64,000 nucleotides of DNA. It comes from Pelomonas caseinilytica. GTDB lineage: Bacteria; Pseudomonadota; Gammaproteobacteria; Burkholderiales; Burkholderiaceae_C. A program made the translations under genes and the position numbers. The first letter of the stretch is position 1; the number at the start of each line of letters is the position of its first letter. Below, one piece after another: positions 49,025 to 59,396 of the stretch. The stretch is taken from assembly GCF_021353235.1 (NCBI RefSeq), contig NZ_JAJTWT010000004.1:248001-312000 (forward strand), given 5' to 3'. The notes below the pieces were generated by a model. The model saw only the letters and a list, made by a program, of their open reading frames with translations. It searched no databases and was not told the DNA's origin.

Positions 49025-51043
49025 TCAGGCCGCTTCGATCTGCACCAGGCAGTCGTAGAAGGCCGGCGCGTTGCCCATGTCGGTGAGGCGCTGATGCGTC
49101 ACCTCGTTGACGTTGGTGCCCTGCACCCCGAGCTTGCGCCACCACACGCCCAGGCCGTTGACCACGCCGGGCCGCGCCCGCGGGCTGACCTTGAGGCGGG
49201 CCACGTAGCGGCCGCGGTCGTTGTAGGCCGCCACCAGGCTGCCGTCGGCCAGGCCACGGGCGGCGGCATCGGCGGCATGCATCTCGATCAGCGGCTCGCC
49301 TTCGATGTCGCGCAGGCTCTTCACGTTGACGAAGCTGCTGTTCAGGAAGTTGCGCGCCGGCGGCGAGATCATGGCCAGCGGATAGCGCGCGGCCAGCTCG
49401 GGCGCGCTCTGCACGCTCTCGTAGTTGGGCACGAAGTCGGCGCCCGCCGCCTGGGCGCGGCCGTTGGGCGTGCGGAAACCGCCCTCGGCGAAGGGCGCCT
49501 CGGGGATGGGCAGGGGCTGCCAGCCCTGGGTGCGCAGCAGGCCGAGGTCGATCTCGGCCGTGAAGGCCTGGGCCACCAGCTCCTCGTCGGTCTCGCGCAG
49601 GGCCGGGTGGTCCAGCCCGAGTGCCGCGGCCAGCTCGCGGAAGATCTGGCTGTTGGGCTTGGCCTCGCCCAGCGGCGCGATGGCGGGCTGGTTCATCAGC
49701 ACGTCGGTGTGGCCGTAGGCGGTGTGCACGTCCAGGTGCTCGAGCTGGGTGGTGGCCGGCAGCACGTAGTCGGCCAGGTCGGCGGTGTCGGTCATGAAGT
49801 GCTCGAGCACGACGGTGAAGAGATCCTCGCGCTGGAAGCCCCTGACCACCTTGGGCGACTCGGGCGCCACCGCCACCGGGTTGCTGTTGTAGACGACGAG
49901 GGCCTCGATGCGCGGCCCGAACGCCGGCGAGGCCTCGGCCAGCAGCGCGTCGCCGATGGTGCTCATGTTGACCATGCGCGGCTGGCGGCCGGCGAGCAGG
50001 TCGGGGCGCTCCAGCTCGGGGTTCTTGTAGGGCGCGAACCAGCCCGAGGACGACAGCAGCACGCCGCCGCTCGGGTGCCGCCAGGCCCCTGTCAGGCAGG
50101 GCAGCAGCGCGATCAGCCGCACCGCGTTGCCGCCGCCGCGCACGCGCTGCAGGCCGTAGTTCATGCGGATGGCGGCAGGCTTGAGGGCGGCGTAGTCGCG
50201 CGCCAGCCCGCGCACCTCGTCGGCCGTGATGCCGCAGACCTCGGCGACGCGCTCGGGCGGCCAGTCCAGGGCCTTGCCGCGCAGCTCGGGCCAGCCGTCG
50301 ACGTGGCGCTCGATGTAGTCGTGGTCCAGCCAGTCGTTGCGGATGAGTTCGTGCATCAGGCCCAGGGCCAGGGCGCCGTCCGTCCCGGGCAGCAGCGCGA
50401 TGTGCTGGTGGCATTTGTCGGCCGTCTCCGTCTTGCGGGGGTCGATGCAGACGAGCTTGGCCCCTTCCCGCCTGGCCTGGTTGGCATAGGTCCAGAAGTG
50501 GAGGTTGGAGGCGATGCTGTTGCTGCCCCAGATGACGATGAGCTTCGCACCCGCGAAGTGGCGGGTGTGCATGCCGAGCTTGTGGCCGTAGGTGGCCGCC
50601 AGGGCCGTGCCGCCGGCCGAGGCGCAGATGGTGCGGTCCAGCCGCGCGGCGCCGAGGGCGTTCCAGAGCCTGCCGGCCATGGCCTCGCCCTGGATCAGGC
50701 CCATGGTGCCGGCATAGCTGTAGGGCTGGATGGCCTGGGGGTCTCGGGCGGCGATGTCCTTGAGCCGCGCGGCGATGTCGGCCAGGGCCTCGGCCCAGCT
50801 CACCTGCACGAAGCGCGGCGCCTCGGTCTTACGGCCGACGCGCTTGAGGGGATGCAGCACGCGCTCGGGGTGGTAGGTGCGCTCGGGATAACGCGACACC
50901 TTGGTGCACAGGGCGCCGTGCGTGCTGGGATGCTCGGCCCGGCCCTGGACCTTGACGACGCGTTCGTTCTCGACGGTCACCTGCAGGGCGCAGGTGTCAG
51001 GGCAGTCGTGAGGGCAGGCGCCGTAGACGGTGCGGGTGGTCAT
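49025..51043 (-). CDS. molybdopterin-containing oxidoreductase, formate dehydrogenase-like
   Basis: A 672-aa bis-MGD oxidoreductase of the formate dehydrogenase/DMSO reductase superfamily. The N-terminal [4Fe-4S] motif CPHDCPDTCALQV...HGALCTKV is intact. IWGSNSIASNLHFW, YGHTDVLMNQPAI and the C-terminal NDRGRYVARLKVSPRARPGVV (molydopterin-binding fold) follow. No Tat signal is visible, so it appears cytoplasmic. The redox partner and substrate are not clear from neighbours. Confidence 0.9.
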   Translation of the reverse strand: MTTRTVYGACPHDCPDTCALQVTVENERVVKVQGRAEHPSTHGALCTKVSRYPERTYHPERVLHPLKRVGRKTEAPRFVQVSWAEALADIAARLKDIAARDPQAIQPYSYAGTMGLIQGEAMAGRLWNALGAARLDRTICASAGGTALAATYGHKLGMHTRHFAGAKLIVIWGSNSIASNLHFWTYANQARREGAKLVCIDPRKTETADKCHQHIALLPGTDGALALGLMHELIRNDWLDHDYIERHVDGWPELRGKALDWPPERVAEVCGITADEVRGLARDYAALKPAAIRMNYGLQRVRGGGNAVRLIALLPCLTGAWRHPSGGVLLSSSGWFAPYKNPELERPDLLAGRQPRMVNMSTIGDALLAEASPAFGPRIEALVVYNSNPVAVAPESPKVVRGFQREDLFTVVLEHFMTDTADLADYVLPATTQLEHLDVHTAYGHTDVLMNQPAIAPLGEAKPNSQIFRELAAALGLDHPALRETDEELVAQAFTAEIDLGLLRTQGWQPLPIPEAPFAEGGFRTPNGRAQAAGADFVPNYESVQSAPELAARYPLAMISPPARNFLNSSFVNVKSLRDIEGEPLIEMHAADAAARGLADGSLVAAYNDRGRYVARLKVSPRARPGVVNGLGVWWRKLGVQGTNVNEVTHQRLTDMGNAPAFYDCLVQIEAA

Positions 51044-51101
51044 GGTGTTGCGGCGGTCGGATCGGACAGCGCCGATTGTCGCCACTCGGCGGGAAGACCC
51101 T

Positions 51102-52493
51102 TCAGACCGCGGGCAAGGTGAGGCGCGCGATGCAGCCGTGCGGCGCGGCGGGCAGCAGCTCGGCGCTGCCGCCATGGCGCTCCGCGATCTCGCGCACGAT
51201 GGCCAGGCCCAGGCCACAGCCTTCGCCCTGCGTCGAGCCCCGCACGAAGCGCTCGAAGGCGCGCTCGCGCAGCTCGGGCGCGAGGCCGGGGCCGTTGTCC
51301 TCGACGTCCAGCCAGATGTCGTCCCCCGCCCGGCGCACCCGGACGGTCACGGTCGCGCCCCGGCCCGCGTAGCGCAGGGCGTTGTCGATGAGGTTGACCA
51401 GGGCCTCGCGAAGCAGCAGCGCCACCCCCTGCGCATGCAGGGGCCCGAGGCCGATGTCGGCGCCGAGGTCGCAGCCGGCGGCCAGGGCACGCGGCACCCA
51501 CTCGGCCGTGACGTCGTGCACCAGTTGGCCGCAGTCCACGTCGGCCCAGCCCTGGGCGGCAACGGCCTCGGGGTCGGTGCGGGCCAGCACCAGCAGTTGC
51601 GACACCAGGCGCGCGCCGCGCACGGCGCTCTCGTGCACGCGTTCCAGGCGCTGGCGCAGCGCCGGGTCAGCCGTGGCGTCGACGGCCTGCAGGGCCAGCT
51701 CCGTCTGGCTCTTGAGGCCGGCCAGCGGCGTGCGCAGCTGGTGGGCCGCGTCGCTGATGAAGCGGCGCTGCACGGCAAGGTTCTGCTGCACCTGGCCGAG
51801 CAGCTCGTTGACGGCACCGGCCAGCGCCTTCACCTCGGGCGGCGCGGACTGCAGCTGCACGGGGTCGAGGGCGTCGGCGCGGCGGCCTTCCATCTGGCTC
51901 TGCAGCTCGGCCAACGGACGCAGGCCGCGGCGGATGCCGGCCCACACGCCCATGCTCATCAGCGCGATGAGGACGGACAGCGGCAAGGCCGTGTCCAGCA
52001 GCATGCGCCGCGCCAGCAGCTCGCGCGGCGCGCTGGAGCGGGCCACCTGCACGCGCAGGGCCGAGTCGGCGGCGCCGGCCGCGGCCAGGTGCAGGTCCAG
52101 CGAGACCACGCGCATGGGCTCGGGCACCGTCGCGTCGTAGAACACCGGCTCGCCCACCGCGGCCGCACGCGGCGGCTCGGGCAGCCGCATGTCGCCGAGC
52201 AGGAGCTGGCCGGGCGGCGAACTGACGCGGTAGGTGACGCGGTCCTGCGGGTCGGCGGTCAGGATGTCCTGGGCCGAGCGCGGCAGGTCGATGAAGATGC
52301 CGGTGGCCGTCGGCTTGATCTGGCGGGCCAGGGCCCGGGCGGCCTGCAGCAGGCTCTCGTCCACCAGCTCGTCGGCGTGGCGGCTGGCGAGGCGGTAGGC
52401 ACCGAAGGCAGCCACCAGCCACAGCACCACCTGGGGCAGCAGCAGCCACAGCAGCAGCTGCCGGTGCAGGGAGCGCCCGGCCGGCGGGCTCAC
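51102..52493 (-). CDS. sensor histidine kinase (TctE-like)
   Basis: A 463-aa membrane sensor kinase. TM1 is LLLWLLLPQVVLWLVAAFGAY; a periplasmic 2CSK-type sensor domain follows, and TM2 is around LSVLIALMSMGVWAGI. The phospho-accepting His is in SDAAHQLRTPLAGL, and the ATP-binding N and G boxes are LIDNALRYAG, VEDNGPGLA and GCGLGLAIV. GTG at 52493 overlaps the response regulator stop. It resembles TctE/QseC kinases of organic-acid or sugar sensing. Confidence 0.92.
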   Translation of the reverse strand: MSPPAGRSLHRQLLLWLLLPQVVLWLVAAFGAYRLASRHADELVDESLLQAARALARQIKPTATGIFIDLPRSAQDILTADPQDRVTYRVSSPPGQLLLGDMRLPEPPRAAAVGEPVFYDATVPEPMRVVSLDLHLAAAGAADSALRVQVARSSAPRELLARRMLLDTALPLSVLIALMSMGVWAGIRRGLRPLAELQSQMEGRRADALDPVQLQSAPPEVKALAGAVNELLGQVQQNLAVQRRFISDAAHQLRTPLAGLKSQTELALQAVDATADPALRQRLERVHESAVRGARLVSQLLVLARTDPEAVAAQGWADVDCGQLVHDVTAEWVPRALAAGCDLGADIGLGPLHAQGVALLLREALVNLIDNALRYAGRGATVTVRVRRAGDDIWLDVEDNGPGLAPELRERAFERFVRGSTQGEGCGLGLAIVREIAERHGGSAELLPAAPHGCIARLTLPAV

Positions 52494-53161
52494 GATGCCG
52501 ACGAGGCCGCCTCGAGCAGGTAGCCCAGGCCGCGCACCGTGCGCACCGCCAGGCCCGAGCCTTCCAGCTTCTTGCGCAGGCGGTGGATGTAGACCTCGAT
52601 GGAGCCGCCGCCCGTGCCGTCGTCGCTGTCCCAGGCCTGCAGGATCTGCGGCTTGGTGACGACGCGGTCGCGCTCGGTGACCAGCAGATCGAGCAGGGCC
52701 CATTCGCGCGGGCTGAGCTCCAGGGCCTCGCCGGCTACGCTGGCGCGGCGGGCGGCGCGGTCCAGGCTGAGGCGGCGCAGCTGCTGGGCCTGCGAAGCCG
52801 GCCGGCTGCGCCGCATCAGGGCATGCAGCCGGGCCTCCAGCTCGGGAAAGTCGAAGGGCTTGGTGAGGTAGTCGTCGGCCCCGGCCTGCAGGCCGGCGAC
52901 GCGGTGCTCCAGCGCGTCGAGCGCCGTCAGCACCAGGATGGGCAGGGTGCGGCCCGCCTCGCGCACGCGCTTGAGCACGGTGAGGCCGTCGACCAGGGGC
53001 AGGCCGAGGTCGAGGATGGCGACGTCGAAGTCCTGCTTGCGCAGCAGGTATTCGGCGACCGCCCCGTTCTCGGCCCACTCGACCTTGAACGAGGCGTTCA
53101 GCAACTGCTGCTGCAGCGCGTCGGCCAGCAGGGTGTCGTCTTCGGCTAGCAGCACGTTCAT
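52490..53161 (-). CDS. OmpR-family response regulator (TctD-like)
   Basis: A 223-aa response regulator. The receiver domain has NVLLAEDDTLLAD, the phospho-Asp in VAILDLGLPLVDGL, and Lys in DYLTKPFDFPEL; the winged helix is SPREWALLDLLVTERDRVVTKPQIL...VYIHRLRKKL. It overlaps its kinase. ATG at 53161 starts the receiver; an extra ten codons upstream are possible. It is divergent from the ABC ATPase at 53267, 105 bp away. Confidence 0.93.
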   Translation of the reverse strand: MNVLLAEDDTLLADALQQQLLNASFKVEWAENGAVAEYLLRKQDFDVAILDLGLPLVDGLTVLKRVREAGRTLPILVLTALDALEHRVAGLQAGADDYLTKPFDFPELEARLHALMRRSRPASQAQQLRRLSLDRAARRASVAGEALELSPREWALLDLLVTERDRVVTKPQILQAWDSDDGTGGGSIEVYIHRLRKKLEGSGLAVRTVRGLGYLLEAASSAS

Positions 53162-53266
53162 GGGAACCACTGTAGTCTCGGCCGGCCTCATGGTTAATCC
53201 GCTTTTAAGTTTATTAATTGCCGGTAATCATGCGCGCGACAGCACACGACTCCGCAGGAGACCGCC
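53162..53266. promoter_or_regulatory. AT-rich divergent promoter region
   Basis: The 105 bp between the response regulator (-) and the ABC ATPase (+) include the most AT-rich stretch nearby, GGTTAATCCGCTTTTAAG then TTTATTAATTGCC. This could hold divergent promoters or a response regulator site. No clear direct repeat was identified. Confidence 0.4.
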
Positions 53267-54340
<1,074 letters not shown>

Positions 54341-54395
54341 TCCGGGCCGGCGCGGGGCCTCGATGGCGCCCCGCCCGGCCGGCAGGCGGGCCTCT

Positions 54396-54586
54396 TCAGT
54401 TCTCCATGGTGCTGCGCGCCACCCGCAGCCGAGGAAACAGGGTATTTGCGGGCCGAGCGCTGGGCCGCTCCCGAGCCGGCCCGCGCTGGCGATGTGCTTG
54501 CGGCTCGATACCGCAAGCATCGCCGCCCCCTCGGGGGGCGGACCAGACCCGCGCCGCGTTCAGCGCGCGGGGTTGGGCCGGGGGCT
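54396..54586. repeat. dispersed hairpin repeat, copy 2
   Basis: This is the reverse complement of copy 1: the core at 54446-54524 matches 21992-22070 with three mismatches in 79. The whole 250-bp gap between the convergent ABC ATPase and GH16 genes is mostly this element. It includes both hairpins and the conserved CCATGGAGAACTGA-type end (as TCAGTTCTCCATGG). Confidence 0.85.
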
Positions 54587-54594
54587 GTCTTACT

Positions 54595-55497
54595 TCAGTT
54601 TTCCTTGTAGACCCTCACCCAGTCCACCTTCATCTGCGCCGGGAAGACGGTGTTGGCGTCCGGCGAGCCGGGCCAGTCGCCGCCGATGGCGAGGTTGAGG
54701 ATGACGAAGAAGGGCTTCTCGAAGACCCAGTTGGCGCCCGCCGGCAGCGAGGCCGGCGTGAGGCGGTGGTAGTCCTTGCCGTCGACCTGCCAGATGATCT
54801 CGTTGGGGCGCTTGATGATGGTGTAGGTGTGGAAGTCGGCCGACACCGCCGAGCCCAGGTCGTAGGGCTTGTTGATGCCCTGGGCGCCCGAGTAGCCGGG
54901 GCCGTGCAGGGTGCCGTAGACGGTGTTGGGCGTCTTGCCGACGAATTCCATGATGTCGATCTCGCCCGAGTTGGGCCAGCCGGCCGTGGCGAGGTCGGTG
55001 CCCAGGGCCCAGAAGGCCGGCCAGATGCCGGCGCCGGCCGGCAGCTTCATGCGCGCCTCGACCTTGCCGTAGGTGAAGCCGACCTTGCCGTTGGTGTGGA
55101 TGCGGGCCGAGGTGTAGGGGCAGGGCGAGCCGTTCCAGCAGGGGCCGGGGTTGCTGGCCTTCTCCGCGGTGATGACGAGCATGCCGTTGCCGTCGGTCTG
55201 GGCGTTGCGGGCGCTGGAGGTGTAGTACTCCAGCTCGTGGTTGCCCCAGCCGCTGTTCTCGGCGTTGCCGAGGTCGTAGTTCCAGTTGGCGGCATTGGGC
55301 ACGGCACCGGCGGCGCCGTCGAACTCGTCGCTCCAGACGAGGGTCCAGCTGTTCGACGGCGCCGGGGTCGAGGCCGCAGGGGCCGGGGCCGGCGCGGCCG
55401 TGGCGGAGCCGCCACCGCCACCGCAGGCGGTCAGCACGGCGGCGAAGGCAGGCAGCAGGCCTCGCCAGGGGCGGGGTGGGCGGGCGATGTCGTTCAT
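54595..55497 (-). CDS. lipoprotein GH16 beta-glucanase
   Basis: A 300-aa GH16 enzyme, probably endo-beta-1,3-glucanase (laminarinase). It has a lipobox signal (AAVLTACGG) and an Ala/Pro linker. The catalytic block is WPNSGEIDIMEFVGKTPN (nucleophile and acid/base Glu). VWSDEFDGAAG begins the fold, and PFFVILNLAIGGDWPG with MKVDWVRVYKEN end it. It is the last gene of the binding-protein, permease and GH1 operon. Confidence 0.93.
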   Translation of the reverse strand: MNDIARPPRPWRGLLPAFAAVLTACGGGGGSATAAPAPAPAASTPAPSNSWTLVWSDEFDGAAGAVPNAANWNYDLGNAENSGWGNHELEYYTSSARNAQTDGNGMLVITAEKASNPGPCWNGSPCPYTSARIHTNGKVGFTYGKVEARMKLPAGAGIWPAFWALGTDLATAGWPNSGEIDIMEFVGKTPNTVYGTLHGPGYSGAQGINKPYDLGSAVSADFHTYTIIKRPNEIIWQVDGKDYHRLTPASLPAGANWVFEKPFFVILNLAIGGDWPGSPDANTVFPAQMKVDWVRVYKEN

Positions 55498-55531
55498 GCG
55501 GTGGTCTCCATGGTCGTTGGATGAGGTGGGC

Positions 55532-56869
55532 TCAGCCGCGCCAGGCGCGGATGAAGTCGCGGTACCAGTCGGCGCTGGCCTTGGGCGTGCGGGCGAGGGT
55601 GGCGTAGTCGACGTGGACGATGCCGAAGCGCTTCTCGTAGCCACTGGCCCATTCGAAGTTGTCCATCAGGCTCCACACCATATAGCCTGCCATCGGCACG
55701 CCCTGGCGCAGGGCGGCGGCCACGGCGGCGATGTGGTCGCGCAGGTAGGCGGTGCGGTCGGCGTCCTGCACGCGACCGTCGACGACGGCCTCGTCCTTGA
55801 AGGCCGCGCCGTTCTCGGTGATGTAGACCGGCGGCAGGCCGGGGTAGTCGCGGTGCAGCAGCAGCAGCAGGTCGGTCAGGCCCTCGGGGTAGACCTCCCA
55901 GCCCATGTCAGTGATGGGCAGGCCGCGGTCGCCAGCCTTCCATTCCTGGCCATCCGCCGAGACGACGGAGCGGGTGTAGTAGTTGACGCCGAGGTAGTCC
56001 ATGGGCTGGGCGATCGATCGCATGTCGCCGGGCTCGACGACGGGCGCGTCCGCGCCGAGCTCGGCCATGACCTCGTCGGGATAGGCGCCCTTGAACAGCG
56101 GGTCGGCATACCAGCGCCGGCCGCGGGCGTCGGCCATGCGGGCGGCGGCGATGTCCTCGGGCATGGCGGTGGCCGGCATGCAGGACGAGAGGTTGAGCAC
56201 GATGCCCAGGCGGCTCTTGGCGCCGTCGGCCCGCAGCGCCTGCAGGGCCAGGCCGTGGCTGAGCAGCAGGTGATGGCAGACCTGCGTGGCGATCTTGCGG
56301 CTCTTGATGCCCGGAGCGAAGTTGCCCTGCTCATGGCCCAGCACGGCGACGACCCAGGGCTCGTTGTGCGTGGTGATGCCGTCCAGCCGGTCGCCCAGGC
56401 GGGCCTGCACGTGGCGGGCGTAGTCGACGAAGCGGTGCACGGTGTCGCGGTCGTTCCAGCCGCCGCGGTCCTGCAGGCCCTGCGGCAGGTCCCAGTGGTT
56501 GAGCGTGGCGAAGGCGCGGATGCCGCGGCGCTGGAGGCCGTCGACGAGGCGCTCGTAGAAATCCAGGCCCTTCGGGTTCCAGTCGCCATGGCCCAGCGGC
56601 TGCACGCGCGGCCAGGCGATGGAGAAGCGGTAGCAGTCGACGCCGAGCGAGGCGATGAGGTCGAGGTCGGCGTCCAGGCGGTGGTAGTGGTCGCAGGCGA
56701 CGTCGCCATTGCTCGCGTCGGCGATGGCGCCGGGCTGGCGGCAGAAGCGGTCCCAGATCGACTCGCCCTTGCCGTCCTCGCGGGCGGCGCCTTCGATCTG
56801 GAAGCTGCTGGTGGCCACGCCCCAGACGAAATCGGGAGGGAACTGGCGATGCAGGGGAGCTTGGGACAT
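55532..56869 (-). CDS. GH1 beta-glucosidase
   Basis: A 445-aa cytoplasmic GH1 beta-glucosidase. FPPDFVWGVATSSFQIEGAAREDGKGESIWDRF is the family N-terminus; the acid/base Glu is in TTHNEPWVVA and the nucleophile in YITENGAAF. It has no signal peptide. It would split imported glucan oligosaccharides into glucose. It is 13 bp after the second permease gene. Confidence 0.95.
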   Translation of the reverse strand: MSQAPLHRQFPPDFVWGVATSSFQIEGAAREDGKGESIWDRFCRQPGAIADASNGDVACDHYHRLDADLDLIASLGVDCYRFSIAWPRVQPLGHGDWNPKGLDFYERLVDGLQRRGIRAFATLNHWDLPQGLQDRGGWNDRDTVHRFVDYARHVQARLGDRLDGITTHNEPWVVAVLGHEQGNFAPGIKSRKIATQVCHHLLLSHGLALQALRADGAKSRLGIVLNLSSCMPATAMPEDIAAARMADARGRRWYADPLFKGAYPDEVMAELGADAPVVEPGDMRSIAQPMDYLGVNYYTRSVVSADGQEWKAGDRGLPITDMGWEVYPEGLTDLLLLLHRDYPGLPPVYITENGAAFKDEAVVDGRVQDADRTAYLRDHIAAVAAALRQGVPMAGYMVWSLMDNFEWASGYEKRFGIVHVDYATLARTPKASADWYRDFIRAWRG

Positions 56870-56882
56870 GGGAAGGTCGTTG

Positions 56883-57701
56883 TTATTTGACGGCGCCGGC
56901 CGTGAGGCCCGCGATCAGTTGGCGCGAGGAGATGACGAAGAGGACGAGCAGGGGCAGCGTGGCGATGGCCGAGCCGGCCATCAGCGCCCCCCATTCCGTG
57001 CTGGTGGTGCTGAAGAGGCTGCGCAGGGCCAGCGGCAGCGTGTAGTTCTCGGCCGAGCGCATGACGATCAGCGGGTTCATGAAGTTGTTCCATGAACTGA
57101 TGAAGGTGATGAGGCCGAGCGTGCCCAGGGCGGGCTTCATCAGCGGCAGGGCGATGCGCCAGTAGATGCCCAGTTCGCTGGCGCCGTCGATGCGCGCCGC
57201 GTTGAGCAGCTCCCGCGGCACGGTCGAGGCGGCGAACTGGCGCATCAGGAAGATGCCGAAGGCGCTGGCGGCGCCCGGCAGGTACAGCGCCCGGTGGGTG
57301 TCGATCCAGCCCAGGGCGTCCATGACCATGAAGCTCGGGATCATGTTCATGAAACTGGGCACCATCATGGTGGCCATCACCAGGGCGAAGAGGGCCTTCT
57401 TGAAGCGGAACTCCAGCATCGCGAAGGCATAGCCCGCCATGGAGCAGAACAGCAGCGTCAGCGCCGTGGACATCAGGCCGACGTAGAGGCTCCAGCCGAC
57501 GTTCTTCCAGAACGGCAGCCGCGTCGTCAGCACCTTGATGTTGTTCAGCAGCTCGCCGCTGAACCACAGCGGCGGCGGCACGTTGAAGATGTCCGTGCGC
57601 GACTGGGTGGCGAACACGAACATGAAGTAGAAGGGCGCGAGCATGATGAGCGCGCCGACGGCGACGATGGCATAGGCCGCGAACCGGGGCAGCGTCTTCA
57701 T
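56883..57701 (-). CDS. sugar ABC transporter permease (MalG type)
   Basis: A 272-aa inner-membrane permease with six transmembrane segments. The EAA loop that contacts the ATPase is ELLNAARIDGASELGIYWRIALPLMKPALGT. PFYFMFVFATQSRTDIF at the start is usual for the MalG-type subunit. It overlaps the first permease by 4 bp. Confidence 0.94.
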   Translation of the reverse strand: MKTLPRFAAYAIVAVGALIMLAPFYFMFVFATQSRTDIFNVPPPLWFSGELLNNIKVLTTRLPFWKNVGWSLYVGLMSTALTLLFCSMAGYAFAMLEFRFKKALFALVMATMMVPSFMNMIPSFMVMDALGWIDTHRALYLPGAASAFGIFLMRQFAASTVPRELLNAARIDGASELGIYWRIALPLMKPALGTLGLITFISSWNNFMNPLIVMRSAENYTLPLALRSLFSTTSTEWGALMAGSAIATLPLLVLFVISSRQLIAGLTAGAVK

Positions 57702-58594
57702 GCCTGCACCTGCCGGTCGGCGAAGGCCTTGTTCGTGAGCCAGGTCAGCAAGGCGATGAGGCCGAACATGATCCAGGCCAGGGCGCTGGCGCCGCCGAAG
57801 TCGCTGAAGTCGAAGGCCAGGCGGTAGAGGTAGATGGCCACGGTCATGGCCTGCTGGTCGGCGCCGCCCTTGCCGTTGGTGAGGATGAAGGGCTCCTCGA
57901 AGAGCTGCAGGCCGCCGATGATGGACAGCGTCACGCCGAAGAGGATCATGGGCTTGAGCGCGGGTAGCGTGATGCGCCGGAACTGCTGCCAGGCCCCCGC
58001 GCCGTCGAGCCGCGCCGCCTGGTAGAGGTCGTGCGGGATGGTCTGCAGGGCGGCCAGGTAGAGCACGAGGTTGAAACCCACGTAGCGCCAGAACACGATG
58101 AGGGCCACGGCGGGTTTGATGGCCTCGGGCGAGCGCATCCAGTTGATGTGCTCGATGCCGAAGAGGGCATGCAGGGCCTGGTTGACCAGGCCGTAGTCCG
58201 TCGAGAACAGCGAGCCGAACAACATGGCGATGGCGACGGTGGAGGTGATGTAGGGCAGGAAGTAGGCGCCCGAGAAGAGGCCGCGCCAGCAGCCGAAGGA
58301 CTGGTGCAGGAAGACGGCCAGCGGCAGGGCCACGAGGTGCTGCGGCAGGCCTGAGGCCACGGCGAGCCACAGCGTGTTGCGCAGGGCCTTCCAGAACCAG
58401 CCGTCGGTCAGCGCGAACACGAAGTTCGACAGGCCGACGAACTTCATCGACTCGATGCCGCTGGTGGGCTCCCAGGACTGGAAGGCCAGCCAGGCTGAGA
58501 ACACGAGCGGGAACAGGCCGAAGACGGCGAAGAGGATGAGGAAGGGGCTGACCAGGAGGTAGGGGGCCCAGCGGCTGGGGATGCGCAGGGTCAT
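57698..58594 (-). CDS. sugar ABC transporter permease (MalF type)
   Basis: A 298-aa permease with six transmembrane segments. The EAA loop is DLYQAARLDGAGAWQQFRRITLPALKPMI. ATG at 58594 follows GAGGAG. It is encoded after an 802-bp gap from the binding-protein gene; this gap is filled by a long palindrome. Confidence 0.94.
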   Translation of the reverse strand: MTLRIPSRWAPYLLVSPFLILFAVFGLFPLVFSAWLAFQSWEPTSGIESMKFVGLSNFVFALTDGWFWKALRNTLWLAVASGLPQHLVALPLAVFLHQSFGCWRGLFSGAYFLPYITSTVAIAMLFGSLFSTDYGLVNQALHALFGIEHINWMRSPEAIKPAVALIVFWRYVGFNLVLYLAALQTIPHDLYQAARLDGAGAWQQFRRITLPALKPMILFGVTLSIIGGLQLFEEPFILTNGKGGADQQAMTVAIYLYRLAFDFSDFGGASALAWIMFGLIALLTWLTNKAFADRQVQA

Positions 58595-58705
58595 GTGCTC
58601 TCCTCGACTGGTGGGACGGGGTGGTCGGTTGCTTTTGCGGGGCGCCTGATCGCTCGAGGTGGGAAGTCCGAGCGGGTTGCTCTTGCGTGCAGCGTCTTGT
58701 TGCGA

Positions 58706-59347
58706 AGGCCCATGCCGGGAGTTCGCCCCGGCGGGCGACCTACTTTCTGGCCCGCCAGAAAGTAGGCAAAGAGCGGCCCCTGCAAAACCGCCCCTTCGGG
58801 GTGCCCTGCGTGCCTTGCCGCTTGCAAGCGGCAAGTCCCTCGGCAGGCGTCGCGCAGTGCGCAGGCACTGCACTCGGTCCTGCCTCGGTGCGTCGAAGCC
58901 CGGGGCCGCGCCCAACTCGCTTCGTTCACTGCGCTCACTACGCTCAGACAAAGGGGCGCGAAGTCAGTTGTTGAAGCGCGCTGCGCGCGCGCCCCGGGCT
59001 CCTGCGCTTCTCGGCGGTTTAGAAGGGGAAGCCCCAAACAGCCGAAACAGCCAACAGCCAAACGCGCCAGCCGGCTGGTGCCGGCTGTTCCTTCACTCCC
59101 CCTTTGAGCCCGCCGAGGAGCGCAGCACCTTGAGGCCGCGCGCGCAGCGCGCTTCAACAACTGACTCCGCGCAACTGTCTGAGCGCAGCGTAGCGAAGCG
59201 AGTTTTGCGCGGCGCCTCAAGGTGCGAGCACCGCAGGGAACCCCGCCGCGCAGCGGCGGGGCGGGCGGTTCGGGGGCGACTTTTTGCCTACTTTTTGGTC
59301 GCCCAAAAAGTAGGTCGCCCGCCGGGGCGAACTCCCGGCATGGGCCT
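58706..59347. repeat. 642-bp composite inverted repeat within transporter operon
   Basis: The gap from 58595 to 59396 has no convincing gene. Perfect 41-bp outer arms (58706-58746 and 59307-59347) and perfect 30-bp inner arms (58962-58991 and 59138-59167) are joined by imperfectly complementary stretches, and shorter hairpins such as ACTTTCTGGCCCGCCAGAAAGT and CTACTTTTTGG/CCCAAAAAGTAG decorate each side. On RNA from the - strand it would fold into a large hairpin between the binding-protein and permease coding parts, as seen for smaller REP elements in maltose-type operons. Short frames in it have no family resemblance. Confidence 0.85.
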
Positions 59348-59396
59348 CGCCACCAAACCGCAGACCGCAAAGGCACCCCGCCAACGAACATTCCCA

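Noticed and set aside
47973-50414. Very long frame joining the aminopeptidase with upstream sequence
   Set aside because: The upstream part is antisense-phase noise within the molybdopterin oxidoreductase; the real gene begins with the lipoprotein signal at 49022.
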